The notes below the pieces were generated by a model that worked only from the letters and a program-made list of their open reading frames with translations, had not been told where the DNA came from and did no database searches. Source: Gordonibacter sp034932485 (GTDB lineage: Bacteria > Actinomycetota > Coriobacteriia > Coriobacteriales > Eggerthellaceae). From it: a stretch of DNA of 64,000 nt. The position numbers were made by a program, and so were the translations under genes. Numbering within the stretch: the first letter of the stretch is position 1; every line of letters starts with the position of its first letter. The stretch lies in the NCBI GenBank assembly GCA_034932485.1, contig JAYFOQ010000009.1, forward strand, positions 75,295 to 139,294, in the 5' to 3' direction. Shown piece after piece: positions 1-7,580 of this stretch.

Positions 1-1
1 T

Positions 2-190
2 GGGCTTTCCGATACTAACCGCGCATTCTATGAAAAAGCAACGGGAATAGCTCGCATGAGTGGGCGCGCTATTGTGCGAACACTGACTGTTGCGCGTACT
101 ATTGCCGACATGGAAGAGGAGGCCGTCGTTTCGAAAGCGCATTTGTGTGAGGCGCTGGGATTGCGTTTTAGAGAAAGCGTAGGATCATGA
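2..190 (+). CDS. ComM/YifB-family Mg-chelatase-like ATPase, C-terminal end (partial)
   Basis: Only the last 62 codons lie in the window; the gene begins upstream. The tail reads like the C-terminal Mg-chelatase lid domain of the YifB/ComM AAA+ family: a segment with SGRAIVRTLTVARTIADME is followed by a helix of the form HLCEALGLRF. ComM acts as a branch-migration helicase during integration of transformed DNA. Its stop TGA overlaps the ATG of dprA in an ATGA junction, so the two are translationally coupled. The pairing of a ComM-like gene with dprA is common and supports the call. The stretch is too short to exclude a related Mg-chelatase-like protein. Confidence 0.75.
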   Translation, partial: GLSDTNRAFYEKATGIARMSGRAIVRTLTVARTIADMEEEAVVSKAHLCEALGLRFRESVGS

Positions 191-1110
191 AACTTCGAGG
201 CGATCGAGCTGAGTTTTCTTGCAAGGATGCGGGTTATCCGGCCGCCTTGACGCGTATACCCAACCCGCCAGAGCGTCTATACGTTGTGGGAAACCCCGCT
301 GCACTTAAAGAAGGATTGGCTGTTGTTGGTGCCCGTAAGGCAACGCCCTATGGGATATCCTGTGCGCGACGGTTTGCTGGCGCGGCGGCAGCGCAGGGGG
401 TGGTTGTTGTATCGGGTGGCGCGCGCGGGTGCGATGCGGCTGCCCACGAAGCTGCGCTTGAGAGGGGCGCGCCCACGACTGTCTTTCTTGGTGGAGGTTG
501 CGATGAGCTCTATCCCGCAGAACATAAGGGTCTTTTTCAGCGTATTGTCAACGCGGGAGGCGCAATTGTGTCAGAGCATCCTTGGGATCGTGCGCCTAAA
601 CCCTACTTGTTCCGATTGCGTAACCGTCTTATAGCGGGGCTGGCAAAAGCGGTTCTCATTGTGGAGGCTGGATTGCCTTCGGGTACGTTTTCTACGGCAG
701 ACGAGGCTCTTGCCGCGGGCCGTGATGTGCTGGTTGTACCTGGTGCCATTACCTCTGCCTCGTCGCGGGGCGCGAATCGTTTGTTGTACCAGGGAGCTAT
801 GCCAATCGTTGATGATGATTCGTTTGCCGATGCATTGTTTTCGTTGTTTGGTTGCTTAAAAGTGCCACCTACTGGACCTGAAGAACAGCAGGAAGGGGCG
901 CGTTTGATTGATTCTGCCGACAAAGACGATCCCCTTGTTGCCGCTTTATGTGCTGCGCCGATACACCCGGAAGACCTCTACCTTCTTGCTCTTTCGCTCT
1001 GCGGAAAAGAGGAGCCTCGCGTGTGGCTTATGCAGCGTTTAGCCGAGGCGGAGCTTGCCGGTATTGTTGCTCGCTATCCTGACGGGCGTTGGGGACCGGT
1101 AAGTAGATAG
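187..1110 (+). CDS. dprA: DNA-processing protein DprA (Smf)
   Basis: DprA binds incoming single-stranded DNA in the cytoplasm and loads RecA during natural transformation. The 307-residue protein has the Rossmann-like core of the family: AVVGARKATPYG near residue 46, VVSGGARGCDAAAH near residue 75, FLGGGCDELYP near 100, SEHPW, RNRLIAGL, and EAGLPSGTFSTADEAL near 160, ending with VVPG. About 80 C-terminal residues probably form the winged-helix part. The start overlaps the preceding comM/yifB stop. In many Gram-positives topA sits between dprA and trmFO; here it is absent and about 107 bases separate them. The length is close to the family norm. Confidence 0.95.
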   Translation: MKLRGDRAEFSCKDAGYPAALTRIPNPPERLYVVGNPAALKEGLAVVGARKATPYGISCARRFAGAAAAQGVVVVSGGARGCDAAAHEAALERGAPTTVFLGGGCDELYPAEHKGLFQRIVNAGGAIVSEHPWDRAPKPYLFRLRNRLIAGLAKAVLIVEAGLPSGTFSTADEALAAGRDVLVVPGAITSASSRGANRLLYQGAMPIVDDDSFADALFSLFGCLKVPPTGPEEQQEGARLIDSADKDDPLVAALCAAPIHPEDLYLLALSLCGKEEPRVWLMQRLAEAELAGIVARYPDGRWGPVSR

Positions 1111-1217
1111 CTCGACGAAGTAATTGAGCAGGAGAGTTGCTCTGCCAGTTGCGTAATGCGTGCGCATTTCGCAAGATCTTCAAACTTACCAGCAGCACAG
1201 TAAGGTATTCTGGCAAC

Positions 1218-2603
1218 ATGTCTCAAACAGTTGTCATACTAGGTGCTGGACTCGCAGGAAGTGAGGCAGCGCTACAAATTGCCGATCGCGGAATAAGCGT
1301 GCGGCTTGTTGAAATGCGCCCCCAGACAGTCACTCCGGTTCATGTAGGTGCCGATTGTGCTGAGTTAGTATGTTCTAACTCGTTGAAGAGTATGAAGCCC
1401 GAGAGCGCTGCTGGTATGTTGAAATACGAGCTTGAGGCACTGGGGTCGCATCTGATGGAAACCGCGCGTCGCCACTCTGTTGCAGCAGGCGGTGCGCTTG
1501 CGGTTGACCGCGTCGCTTTTTCTCGGGACGTTACTGAGCGCATTGAAACCCATCCACTCATTGAACTTGTCCGAGAAGAGGCACGTAGCCTGTCATCTTA
1601 TGCTGCTCGAGCAGATGCCCTTGTGGTGGCTACAGGTCCACTTACGAGCGATGCGCTGGCAGACGAACTGGCTCTCCTGACAGGAGCTAATCATCTGGCT
1701 TTTTATGATGCCGCTGCCCCTATCGTTATGGCAGACTCGCTCGATGAAGAGCTATTATTTCGGCAGAGTCGCTACGAAGATGGTGGCGATGGTGTGGGTG
1801 ACTACTTGAATGCACCGTTCTCGCGTGAAGAGTATGACCTGTTCATTGCCGAGCTTATTGCGGCGGAGCGCGTTATACTGCGCGATTTTGAGGCACGTGA
1901 TCTGTTTCAGGCTTGTCAACCTATCGAGGAGATTGCACGTAAGGGACACGATGCTCCGCGTTTTGGTCCCCTTAAACCGGTGGGACTTACCGACCCACGT
2001 ACAGGACATCGACCCTGGGCGGCTCTTCAGCTACGTGCTGAAGATGCTCATGGAAGCTGTTATAACCTTGTAGGGTTTCAAACAAACCTCACTTTTACCG
2101 AACAGAAGCGCGTGTTTCGCATGATTCCTGGGTTGCAGAATGTCGAGTTTGCGCGCTTGGGTGTTATGCATCGCAACACGTTTGTCGATGCTCCGCATCT
2201 GCTTGATGACGGCCTGCGGCTTACAACGCCAGCTGCCGTGGCACTCGGTATTCCCGTGCATGTGGCTGGTCAGCTTGCCGGTACCGAAGGATACTGTGAG
2301 GCAATTCGTTCGGGGTTGCACGCGGCGCTCGCGGTGGTAGCTGAGTTGACGGACGAGACCTTGCCTTCACTACCGTCTGAGACAGCTTTTGGTTCGCTGC
2401 TTGCCTATGCTACCGATCCGGCTACGCAGGGCTATCAACCACTCCATGTGAATTTCGGCATTATGCCTCCGCTGGTCACTCGTGTGCGCAATAAGCGTGA
2501 TCGTTATGCTGCCTATGCGGATCGCGGTGCTCGGGTCTTTGAAGAGTATCGTAAAGAGCTGGTGGGGAAGGGCCTCATGAAAGAATGTTCGCGCCATGCA
2601 TGA
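1218..2603 (+). CDS. trmFO: Methylenetetrahydrofolate-tRNA-(uracil-5-)-methyltransferase TrmFO
   Basis: TrmFO makes ribothymidine at position 54 of tRNA using FAD and methylene-tetrahydrofolate. The ATG at 1218 puts the dinucleotide-binding motif VVILGAGLAGSEAALQIA directly at the N terminus, as in the family, giving 461 residues. A TTG at 1137 in the same frame has a purine-rich stretch before it but would add 27 residues that do not resemble TrmFO. Other family segments seen are CAELVCSNSLKS, FYDAAAPIV, GVMHRNTFV and AGQLAGTEGY near the C terminus, with HVNFGIMPPL at the end. It overlaps the next recombinase gene by 8 bases, so they are likely co-transcribed. The neighbours dprA and xerC are the usual ones. 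Confidence 0.95.
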   Translation: MSQTVVILGAGLAGSEAALQIADRGISVRLVEMRPQTVTPVHVGADCAELVCSNSLKSMKPESAAGMLKYELEALGSHLMETARRHSVAAGGALAVDRVAFSRDVTERIETHPLIELVREEARSLSSYAARADALVVATGPLTSDALADELALLTGANHLAFYDAAAPIVMADSLDEELLFRQSRYEDGGDGVGDYLNAPFSREEYDLFIAELIAAERVILRDFEARDLFQACQPIEEIARKGHDAPRFGPLKPVGLTDPRTGHRPWAALQLRAEDAHGSCYNLVGFQTNLTFTEQKRVFRMIPGLQNVEFARLGVMHRNTFVDAPHLLDDGLRLTTPAAVALGIPVHVAGQLAGTEGYCEAIRSGLHAALAVVAELTDETLPSLPSETAFGSLLAYATDPATQGYQPLHVNFGIMPPLVTRVRNKRDRYAAYADRGARVFEEYRKELVGKGLMKECSRHA

Positions 2604-3555
2604 TGCGGATATGTTGGCTGACGAAGACGCGTGCGAGCCGCATGTCGTGTCTCTGATCGAGGGTTTTTGTCAGGCTTTACGCGTTGAGCGCGGCTCTTCG
2701 ATTCATACCATACGTGCTTATCGTGTTGACCTTATGGACTATGCTCGCTGGGCAACACGTGAGCAACTCAATCCTATTTCGGTTACACACAAACAGTTGC
2801 GATGCTATTTGGGAGAACTTGATTGTGCGCAGTATTCGCGTACCACTATTAATCGTCGCCTAGCAGCTTTGCGCAGCTTTTTTCGTTGGCTCAATGTGAC
2901 GGGAAAGACTGACGTTGATCCGGCCAGTGCACTTTCGGGCCCTCGGCGGCAGAAAAGCTTGCCACATGTTATTCGTGCTACCGATATGGTGAAGCTTTTA
3001 TGCGTTTATGGTAAGCGAGATGCAGCGGGAAACCCACGCGAACAGACGCTATCCGATATGCGTAATCTTGCATTACTAGAGTTTCTCTATGCCTGTGGCG
3101 CACGTGTGTCTGAGGCTTCAGGACTGCTTGCCACAAACGTTGATTTCGAGCGTGGGCAGGTAAAGGTATTTGGCAAAGGGGCAAAGGAACGTATTGTGCC
3201 TCTACATGACTTGGCGTTGTCCTCTATGCGTACGTATCTACTGCTGGCACGCCCAGCTCTTTTATGTGGTAAAACAAGTAAATTCTTTTTTGTTTCCACA
3301 CGAGGAAACGGTATGACTACCGATGCTATTCGTAAAATGTTTAAGGAAGCGTTGCGTGCTGCGGGTCTTGATGAGACCCTTTCGCCGCATGCGTTGCGTC
3401 ATACGTTTGCTACCGATTTGCTGGATGGTGGGGCAGATCTGAGGAGTGTGCAGGAAATGCTTGGTCATGCCAGTCTTTCGACTACGCAGGTATATACCCA
3501 CCTTTCACCTGGAAGACTTAAGCAGGTTCATCACCGTGCTCATCCACGTAGCTAA
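2596..3555 (+). CDS. xerC: Tyrosine recombinase XerC/XerD family
   Basis: The product resolves chromosome dimers at dif together with a partner Xer recombinase and FtsK. The 319-residue protein has an N-terminal SAM-like core-binding domain (about residues 15-105) and a C-terminal catalytic domain. Visible catalytic residues are Arg in YACGARVSEASGL, Lys in GKGAKERIVPL, His and Arg in SPHALRHTFATDLL, His in LGHASLSTT and the nucleophile Tyr in VYTHLS. The position directly behind trmFO matches the codV (xerC) place in Bacillus, which favours XerC over XerD. It is not a phage integrase by length or context. The 8-base overlap with trmFO implies translational coupling. Confidence 0.9.
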   Translation: MHDADMLADEDACEPHVVSLIEGFCQALRVERGSSIHTIRAYRVDLMDYARWATREQLNPISVTHKQLRCYLGELDCAQYSRTTINRRLAALRSFFRWLNVTGKTDVDPASALSGPRRQKSLPHVIRATDMVKLLCVYGKRDAAGNPREQTLSDMRNLALLEFLYACGARVSEASGLLATNVDFERGQVKVFGKGAKERIVPLHDLALSSMRTYLLLARPALLCGKTSKFFFVSTRGNGMTTDAIRKMFKEALRAAGLDETLSPHALRHTFATDLLDGGADLRSVQEMLGHASLSTTQVYTHLSPGRLKQVHHRAHPRS

Positions 3556-3743
3556 TATTCTTTGGCAGGGTAGGCTGCTACTTCATAGAGGCTCTAAGAA
3601 CCCTGTTTGCGCTATGGTTGCGGCTGCTTGACCGCTGTCTGACGTTTTGCGGGTGTGTCTCTGTTTGATCGTTTTATCCCTCACAATCACGGTTAGAGTA
3701 CTGGTGCGTAGCGGCGCATCAAACTGCGTTGAAAGGGAATGTC

Positions 3744-4211
3744 ATGAGCAAGAAAAAATTAAGGATGATGGCTTGGGCTATTGCTGTTGTACTTGCATTT
3801 GTGCCGTTCCTGCATGGTTGCGTTTCTAATACTAACCAGAATGCCGGTTCGTCAACCTCTGATCAACAGGCTGAGGGGTCGCTTAGCCAAGCTGTGCATT
3901 ATGGCCAAATATCTTCTATTAACGGGGATCAGGTAACCGTTGTAATGGGCGGGTTGGATGACGTTAAGGATGGCGGTGGTAAAAAGACATTTACGGCAGG
4001 TGGAGATGAGATCGTATTCAATCGAAACGATGTTTCTATGGTTGATGCAACTGGTGCCATTGTCGAGGCAGGGTGGCTTTTGCCTGACGATCTGATCGCC
4101 ATGACGGGTGCGGGTGAAGGTGTGGCTTTTGTTCCTCGTAAGATTGAAGTTCTCGATATAGCTGTGGCTGGCGTGATGGCCGATGATGCACGTATTCCGC
4201 AAGGTCTGTAG
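3744..4211 (+). CDS. Predicted lipoprotein of unknown function
   Basis: I do not recognise the family. The ATG at 3744 follows GAAAGGGA at 3731-3738, so it is preferred to an upstream TTG. The N terminus is positively charged (SKKKLR), followed by a hydrophobic stretch and a lipobox-like LHGC with Cys near residue 23, then a Ser/Thr/Gln-rich linker; this indicates lipidation and anchoring on the outside of the membrane. The mature part (about 125 residues) contains GQISSINGDQVTVVMG, reminiscent of small beta-rich domains in Coriobacteria secreted proteins that begin with a YGQI-like motif. It stands alone between xerC and the TetR gene, and 180-220 bases of untranslated DNA flank it. Confidence 0.75.
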   Translation: MSKKKLRMMAWAIAVVLAFVPFLHGCVSNTNQNAGSSTSDQQAEGSLSQAVHYGQISSINGDQVTVVMGGLDDVKDGGGKKTFTAGGDEIVFNRNDVSMVDATGAIVEAGWLLPDDLIAMTGAGEGVAFVPRKIEVLDIAVAGVMADDARIPQGL

Positions 4212-4331
4212 GGTGCTTCTTTTTCAGTTTGCCTTTTTCGGTGCAACAGAAATTCCTTAGGGTGTCACGTCGTGGGCTAAGGTCCAGTTTTGGGATAAAA
4301 GATTCTTTCGTGGTAGTTATTACTGTCTTTT

Positions 4332-4374
4332 GAAGCAAGCCGTTTATGAACGCTGTTCATAAACGGCTTGCTTC
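4332..4374 (+). promoter_or_regulatory. Perfect 20-base-arm inverted repeat containing a candidate TetR operator
   Basis: Two perfectly complementary 20-base arms are separated by GCT. The centre is TGAACGCTGTTCA, which has the same half-sites as a second dyad at 4411-4423. The right arm overlaps a likely -35 element (TTGCTT, 4368-4373). It is followed by GTTTTATT, so it could also act as a terminator for the lipoprotein gene. The shared TGAAC-N3-GTTCA core makes a double role, terminator and operator, plausible. Confidence 0.6.
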
Positions 4375-4395
4375 GTTTTATTCCTTCGCTATAAT
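4368..4395 (+). promoter_or_regulatory. Candidate sigma-70-type promoter for the TetR gene
   Basis: TTGCTT at 4368-4373 and TATAAT at 4390-4395 are separated by 16 bases. The -35 lies in the right arm of the large inverted repeat and the predicted start point falls just before the second TGAAC-N3-GTTCA dyad, so repressor bound at either site would block transcription. Confidence 0.65.
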
Positions 4396-4410
4396 GGGCA
4401 AAGTATAAAG

Positions 4411-4423
4411 TGAACTATGTTCA
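4411..4423 (+). promoter_or_regulatory. Second candidate TetR operator
   Basis: The dyad TGAACTATGTTCA has the same half-sites as the centre of the inverted repeat at 4332-4374. It lies between the -10 element and the ribosome-binding site of the TetR gene, as expected for negative autoregulation. Confidence 0.6.
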
Positions 4424-4444
4424 GAAACGAAAGGGGTGAGCGCT

Positions 4445-5065
4445 GTGGTACGCCAAGGTATCGATCGCGGCACTATCGCCCATGCGGCTTATACGCTGGC
4501 AGAAGAGCATGGTCTAGCTGCCTTAGGTATTCGCAATGTGGCTGAAGCTTGCGATGTGTCTGTAGGCACGATCTATAAGTATTTCCCAACAAAGGATGAT
4601 CTGGTTGTTGAGGTTATAGGCACTTTTTGGCGCAAAGCTTTTTCGGAAGATATGTGTCGCATTGTTCCTGGTGAACGTTTTGATGCCTTTACCGCACGTC
4701 TGTATGAAACTTTGGGTAGTGCGCTTGCGGCCTTTCGTTCTGATTGGCTACCGCAGATTAGCGCACTCTCTATTCAAGGTCGAGATACGGGAAAGATGCG
4801 CGAGTCTCAAGTGCTCGACCATATGCGCGATGGGCTGCTTGCTGTACTTTTGGCCGATGACGCGGCCGACCTATCGCGATTGGGTTTGCCGGCCGAACAG
4901 TTGGCGGCTTTTGTTCGAGATAGTATTCTAGCTAGCTTGTGTGCAGGAGGGGACGAGAGCGAGGTGCTTGTTGCTTTACTTCGCGCGGCTTTGTACGAGC
5001 CTTTAAAATCCCACGCTGTCCCACAGGGGCAAGCGGAGACGGTTGTGTTTGCCGGAGAAAGGTGA
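4445..5065 (+). CDS. TetR/AcrR-family transcriptional regulator
   Basis: A 206-residue repressor. The N-terminal helix-turn-helix spans about residues 8-52 with the typical pattern GLAALGIRNVAEACDVSVGTIYKYFPTK split over helices 2 to 4. The remaining alpha-helical domain should bind a ligand and dimerise; its ligand cannot be guessed. The GTG at 4445 is 8 bases after AAAGGGG and is preferred to a GTG at 4436 that overlaps this site. Two TGAAC-N3-GTTCA dyads flank its promoter, suggesting autorepression. The next gene, a membrane protein, begins 5 bases after the stop and is the likely regulated partner. Confidence 0.88.
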   Translation: MVRQGIDRGTIAHAAYTLAEEHGLAALGIRNVAEACDVSVGTIYKYFPTKDDLVVEVIGTFWRKAFSEDMCRIVPGERFDAFTARLYETLGSALAAFRSDWLPQISALSIQGRDTGKMRESQVLDHMRDGLLAVLLADDAADLSRLGLPAEQLAAFVRDSILASLCAGGDESEVLVALLRAALYEPLKSHAVPQGQAETVVFAGER

Positions 5066-5070
5066 TCTTT

Positions 5071-5535
5071 ATGTTTAAGATTGCTACTGAAAAATTGTTG
5101 TTGGTCGCTGGCATTGTATGGACTATAGCGGGTGCAAACATTGCTAATATTGGGCTAACGGCTTATCGAAACGACTGGGGTTGGGTTATCTGGGCGCTGT
5201 TGGTGGGTACTATCGTCATCTTTGTGTTATTTCATGTGGGTATTTTTACGAAGATGGTAGGCAAGCATTCCGATCGTATTCGCGGTTACCAAGAAGGTAA
5301 AACTTTCATTTTGAAGTTTTTTGACAAGAAGGGTTACCTTATGATGGCAATCATGATGGGCGGTGGCATCGCGTTGCGCATGTCGGGCTTGGTACCCGAT
5401 TGGTTTATTGCATTTTTCTATACCGGGTTGGGTATTGCGCTGATGGTTGCCGGGATTAGCTTTATTGTTCGTTATTTCAAGAGTCCTAAGCCGGGGTGCC
5501 CCCTCATGCCGAGTACGTATGCAAAACACGATTAG
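5071..5535 (+). CDS. Small four-helix membrane protein of unknown function
   Basis: The family is not recognised. The ATG at 5071 follows AAAGG at about 5058 and is 5 bases behind the TetR stop, so both are on one message. The 154-residue product has four predicted membrane segments at about residues 8-28, 37-57, 88-106 and 112-133, with a charged cytoplasmic loop (about 60-85) containing GKHSDRIRGYQEGKTF, and a short tail with one Cys. The size and context suggest a membrane protein whose synthesis is controlled by the adjacent repressor, perhaps in response to a membrane-active or hydrophobic ligand. This is inference only. Confidence 0.75.
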   Translation: MFKIATEKLLLVAGIVWTIAGANIANIGLTAYRNDWGWVIWALLVGTIVIFVLFHVGIFTKMVGKHSDRIRGYQEGKTFILKFFDKKGYLMMAIMMGGGIALRMSGLVPDWFIAFFYTGLGIALMVAGISFIVRYFKSPKPGCPLMPSTYAKHD

Positions 5536-5706
5536 CCTTGATATCTTTATACTGGTAGCTTATGTCTTGCTTTAAGACTTTGCATAGTATCATGACAATA
5601 AGGTTACGACGCGCGTTGTGTTGTGTCGATTTACCCTACCATGGTTGCTGAACCGTAAGCTCAAAGTAATTCCGGTGCCTGAGTGTCGGAGTCGGAGGAG
5701 GAACCT

Positions 5707-6375
5707 GTGGCCTCTCTATTCGTCGTTGAAGACGATGCGCCCTTGCGTGAAGAACTTATGCGTCTGCTGGAACTACAGGGACATACCGCTCTTGCTAGTA
5801 CAGCTTTTGATCGTATTGCGGATGAAATACGGGACGCAGATCCCGACTGTGTTATTCTTGATTTAAAGTTGCCCGGTGACGGGGGGCACGCTATATGTCG
5901 TGATCTGCGTCGCTCAAGTGATGTGCCTATTATTATGCTAACCTCCTCCGACAATGAGTTCGATGAGGTTATGAGCATGAACCTTGGCGCTGACGACTAT
6001 GTAACAAAGCCCTATAATCCCTCCGTTTTGCTGGCGCGTATTCAATCGGTGTTGCGCCGTGCTGTTCGTCCAGAACCCGTGTCGTTCTTGTCCTATAAAG
6101 GCCTTGTTTTGGATGTATCGAAGGGCTCGGTGAAATACGGCGAACGTTCGATGGAATTAACACGTAATGAATTGCGCATTTTGCATCTGCTTATGGAAAG
6201 TCGAGGCACCATTGTTGCTCGCCAGGAACTCATGATGGAATTGTGGCAGTCAGATGCCTTCATTGATGACAACACCCTCACCGTAAATATTAATCGTCTG
6301 CGCAAAAGTCTCGCTTCTATTGGGGTGCCTGACGACTTTCTTGTTACGCGTCGTGGGCAAGGGTATCTTGTCTAA
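5707..6375 (+). CDS. OmpR/PhoB-type response regulator of Bce-like module 1
   Basis: The protein receives phosphate from the following kinase and probably controls the ABC transporter genes downstream. The receiver domain (about residues 1-115) has the acidic pair VEDD, the phospho-accepting Asp in VILDLKLPGDGG, Thr in MLTS and Lys in VTKPYNP. The C-terminal winged helix (about 125-222) has LTRNELRIL, ELWQSDAFIDDNTLTVNINRLR and TRRGQGYL, typical of BceR-like regulators. GTG at 5707 is preferred because AGGAGG at 5696-5701 lies just before it and the protein then begins at the first beta-strand. The stop TAA shares its last base with the ATG of the kinase. Confidence 0.92.
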   Translation: MASLFVVEDDAPLREELMRLLELQGHTALASTAFDRIADEIRDADPDCVILDLKLPGDGGHAICRDLRRSSDVPIIMLTSSDNEFDEVMSMNLGADDYVTKPYNPSVLLARIQSVLRRAVRPEPVSFLSYKGLVLDVSKGSVKYGERSMELTRNELRILHLLMESRGTIVARQELMMELWQSDAFIDDNTLTVNINRLRKSLASIGVPDDFLVTRRGQGYLV

Positions 6376-7403
6376 TGAATTTGTCGGCCTACTTGCGCGA
6401 TCGTTTTGCGAATATTCTAATCGGTATGTTTTGCTGCGTTGTTGTAGGTGGCATGCTTACGGTACTTGGTGTTGGCAGGGACGCGGCTGTGTTGGTACCG
6501 TGCTTTATTGCGTCTTGTGGTGCGGTGGCACTTGCTATTGAATATGCTCGCCGACGCCGCTTCTATGATGAGCTCGGACATATTGTAGATAATCTTGAGC
6601 GGACGTACTACGCCTCGGAACTTCTAGAGGAGCCCGATTTTCTCGAGGGGAAGCTTACGCATGAAGCCCTTGAGGTTATAGGCAAGGTTGCGGCTGACGA
6701 TGTAATGTTTTATCGTCAGCAAGCCGAAGAGTACCGTGAATATATCGAACTGTGGATACATGAGATAAAGACACCCATTGCAGCAGCCCATCTTATGACT
6801 GCTACTCTGCATGGCTTTGATGCGACTAAGCTCAAAGGGGAACTTAGTCGCATAGAGTCTCATGTTGAGCAGGCGCTTTTTTATGCTCGCTCCGCTTCAC
6901 TTGCGCGTGATTATGCTATCCGGGAGGTCGTTCTTGTCGAGGTCGTACGTACAGCGTGTAAGAAAAATGCGCGTTATCTTATTGAGCGAGGAACTACTCC
7001 CGTTGTTGTCATAGCTGAAAATGCTACGGTGTTTGCCGACTCCTCGTGGCTTGCTTTTATCTTGGGTCAGATACTTGTCAATGCTGCGAAGTACGGGGCG
7101 CAATGCGTGCGCTTCTCAATTAGTGTAGAAGGCAAGAATTCAAACCCAACCGGTACGATTCTTGAGATAGCCGATGACGGTCCGGGAATTCCTTCCGCTG
7201 ATGTGCCGCGGGTGTTCGATCGAGGTTTTACCGGACAAAACGGGCGACAGCAGGGTTCGGCTACGGGTATGGGGCTCTATCTTGTGGCTATGCTGTGTAA
7301 GAAAATGGGCCTTGGGGTAGCGTTAGCTTCGGAGGAAGGTGCGGGGACCCGAGTTCTGCTCACGTTTCCCCACGATCGCCACCGTCTTGATATTCAGCCA
7401 TAA
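6375..7403 (+). CDS. BceS-like intramembrane-sensing histidine kinase, module 1
   Basis: A 342-residue kinase with two closely spaced membrane helices at about residues 14-33 and 38-56 and almost no extracellular loop, the layout of kinases that sense through an ABC permease rather than directly. The dimerisation and phospho-accepting His is in WIHEIKTP near residue 133. The ATPase part has the N box ILVNAAKYG, the G1 motif IADDGPGIP and the G2-like region with GMGLYLV. The gene overlaps its response regulator by one base and lies upstream of the ATPase and permease. By family knowledge these systems detect cell-wall-active peptide antibiotics; the actual inducer is unknown here. A close paralogue is at 40346-41413. 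Confidence 0.92.
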   Translation: MNLSAYLRDRFANILIGMFCCVVVGGMLTVLGVGRDAAVLVPCFIASCGAVALAIEYARRRRFYDELGHIVDNLERTYYASELLEEPDFLEGKLTHEALEVIGKVAADDVMFYRQQAEEYREYIELWIHEIKTPIAAAHLMTATLHGFDATKLKGELSRIESHVEQALFYARSASLARDYAIREVVLVEVVRTACKKNARYLIERGTTPVVVIAENATVFADSSWLAFILGQILVNAAKYGAQCVRFSISVEGKNSNPTGTILEIADDGPGIPSADVPRVFDRGFTGQNGRQQGSATGMGLYLVAMLCKKMGLGVALASEEGAGTRVLLTFPHDRHRLDIQP

Positions 7404-7484
7404 GCTTGGAAACTTCTCTGCATCCAATGAGTGTAGGTTTAAGCTGTCGCTTTTGATGTGTCCTGCTATGCCGTATTGTTCCTT

Positions 7485-7527
7485 CCTTGCGAAAACGTAA
7501 GGTTGCGGTAAGCTGCTTCGATGGCGT
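7485..7527 (+). promoter_or_regulatory. Conserved dyad block upstream of ABC genes, module 1
   Basis: The block begins with the imperfect dyad CCTTGCGAAAACGTAAGG and ends in TCGATGG. The same arrangement occurs at 41414-41456 before the second ABC gene pair: about 29 of 42 positions agree by eye while the flanking DNA does not. A second short dyad (AAGCTGCTT) follows the first. It is a candidate operator and promoter for the module response regulator; a simple hairpin is the alternative. Confidence 0.55.
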
Positions 7528-7580
7528 TCGTGCGCGCAAGTCCGTAGTATCGTAGCGGACCTGAAGAAAAGGAGAATGTC

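Noticed and set aside
1137..1217. Upstream TTG start for trmFO with a purine-rich region before it.
   Set aside because: It would add 27 residues ahead of the FAD-binding motif that normally begins at the N terminus.
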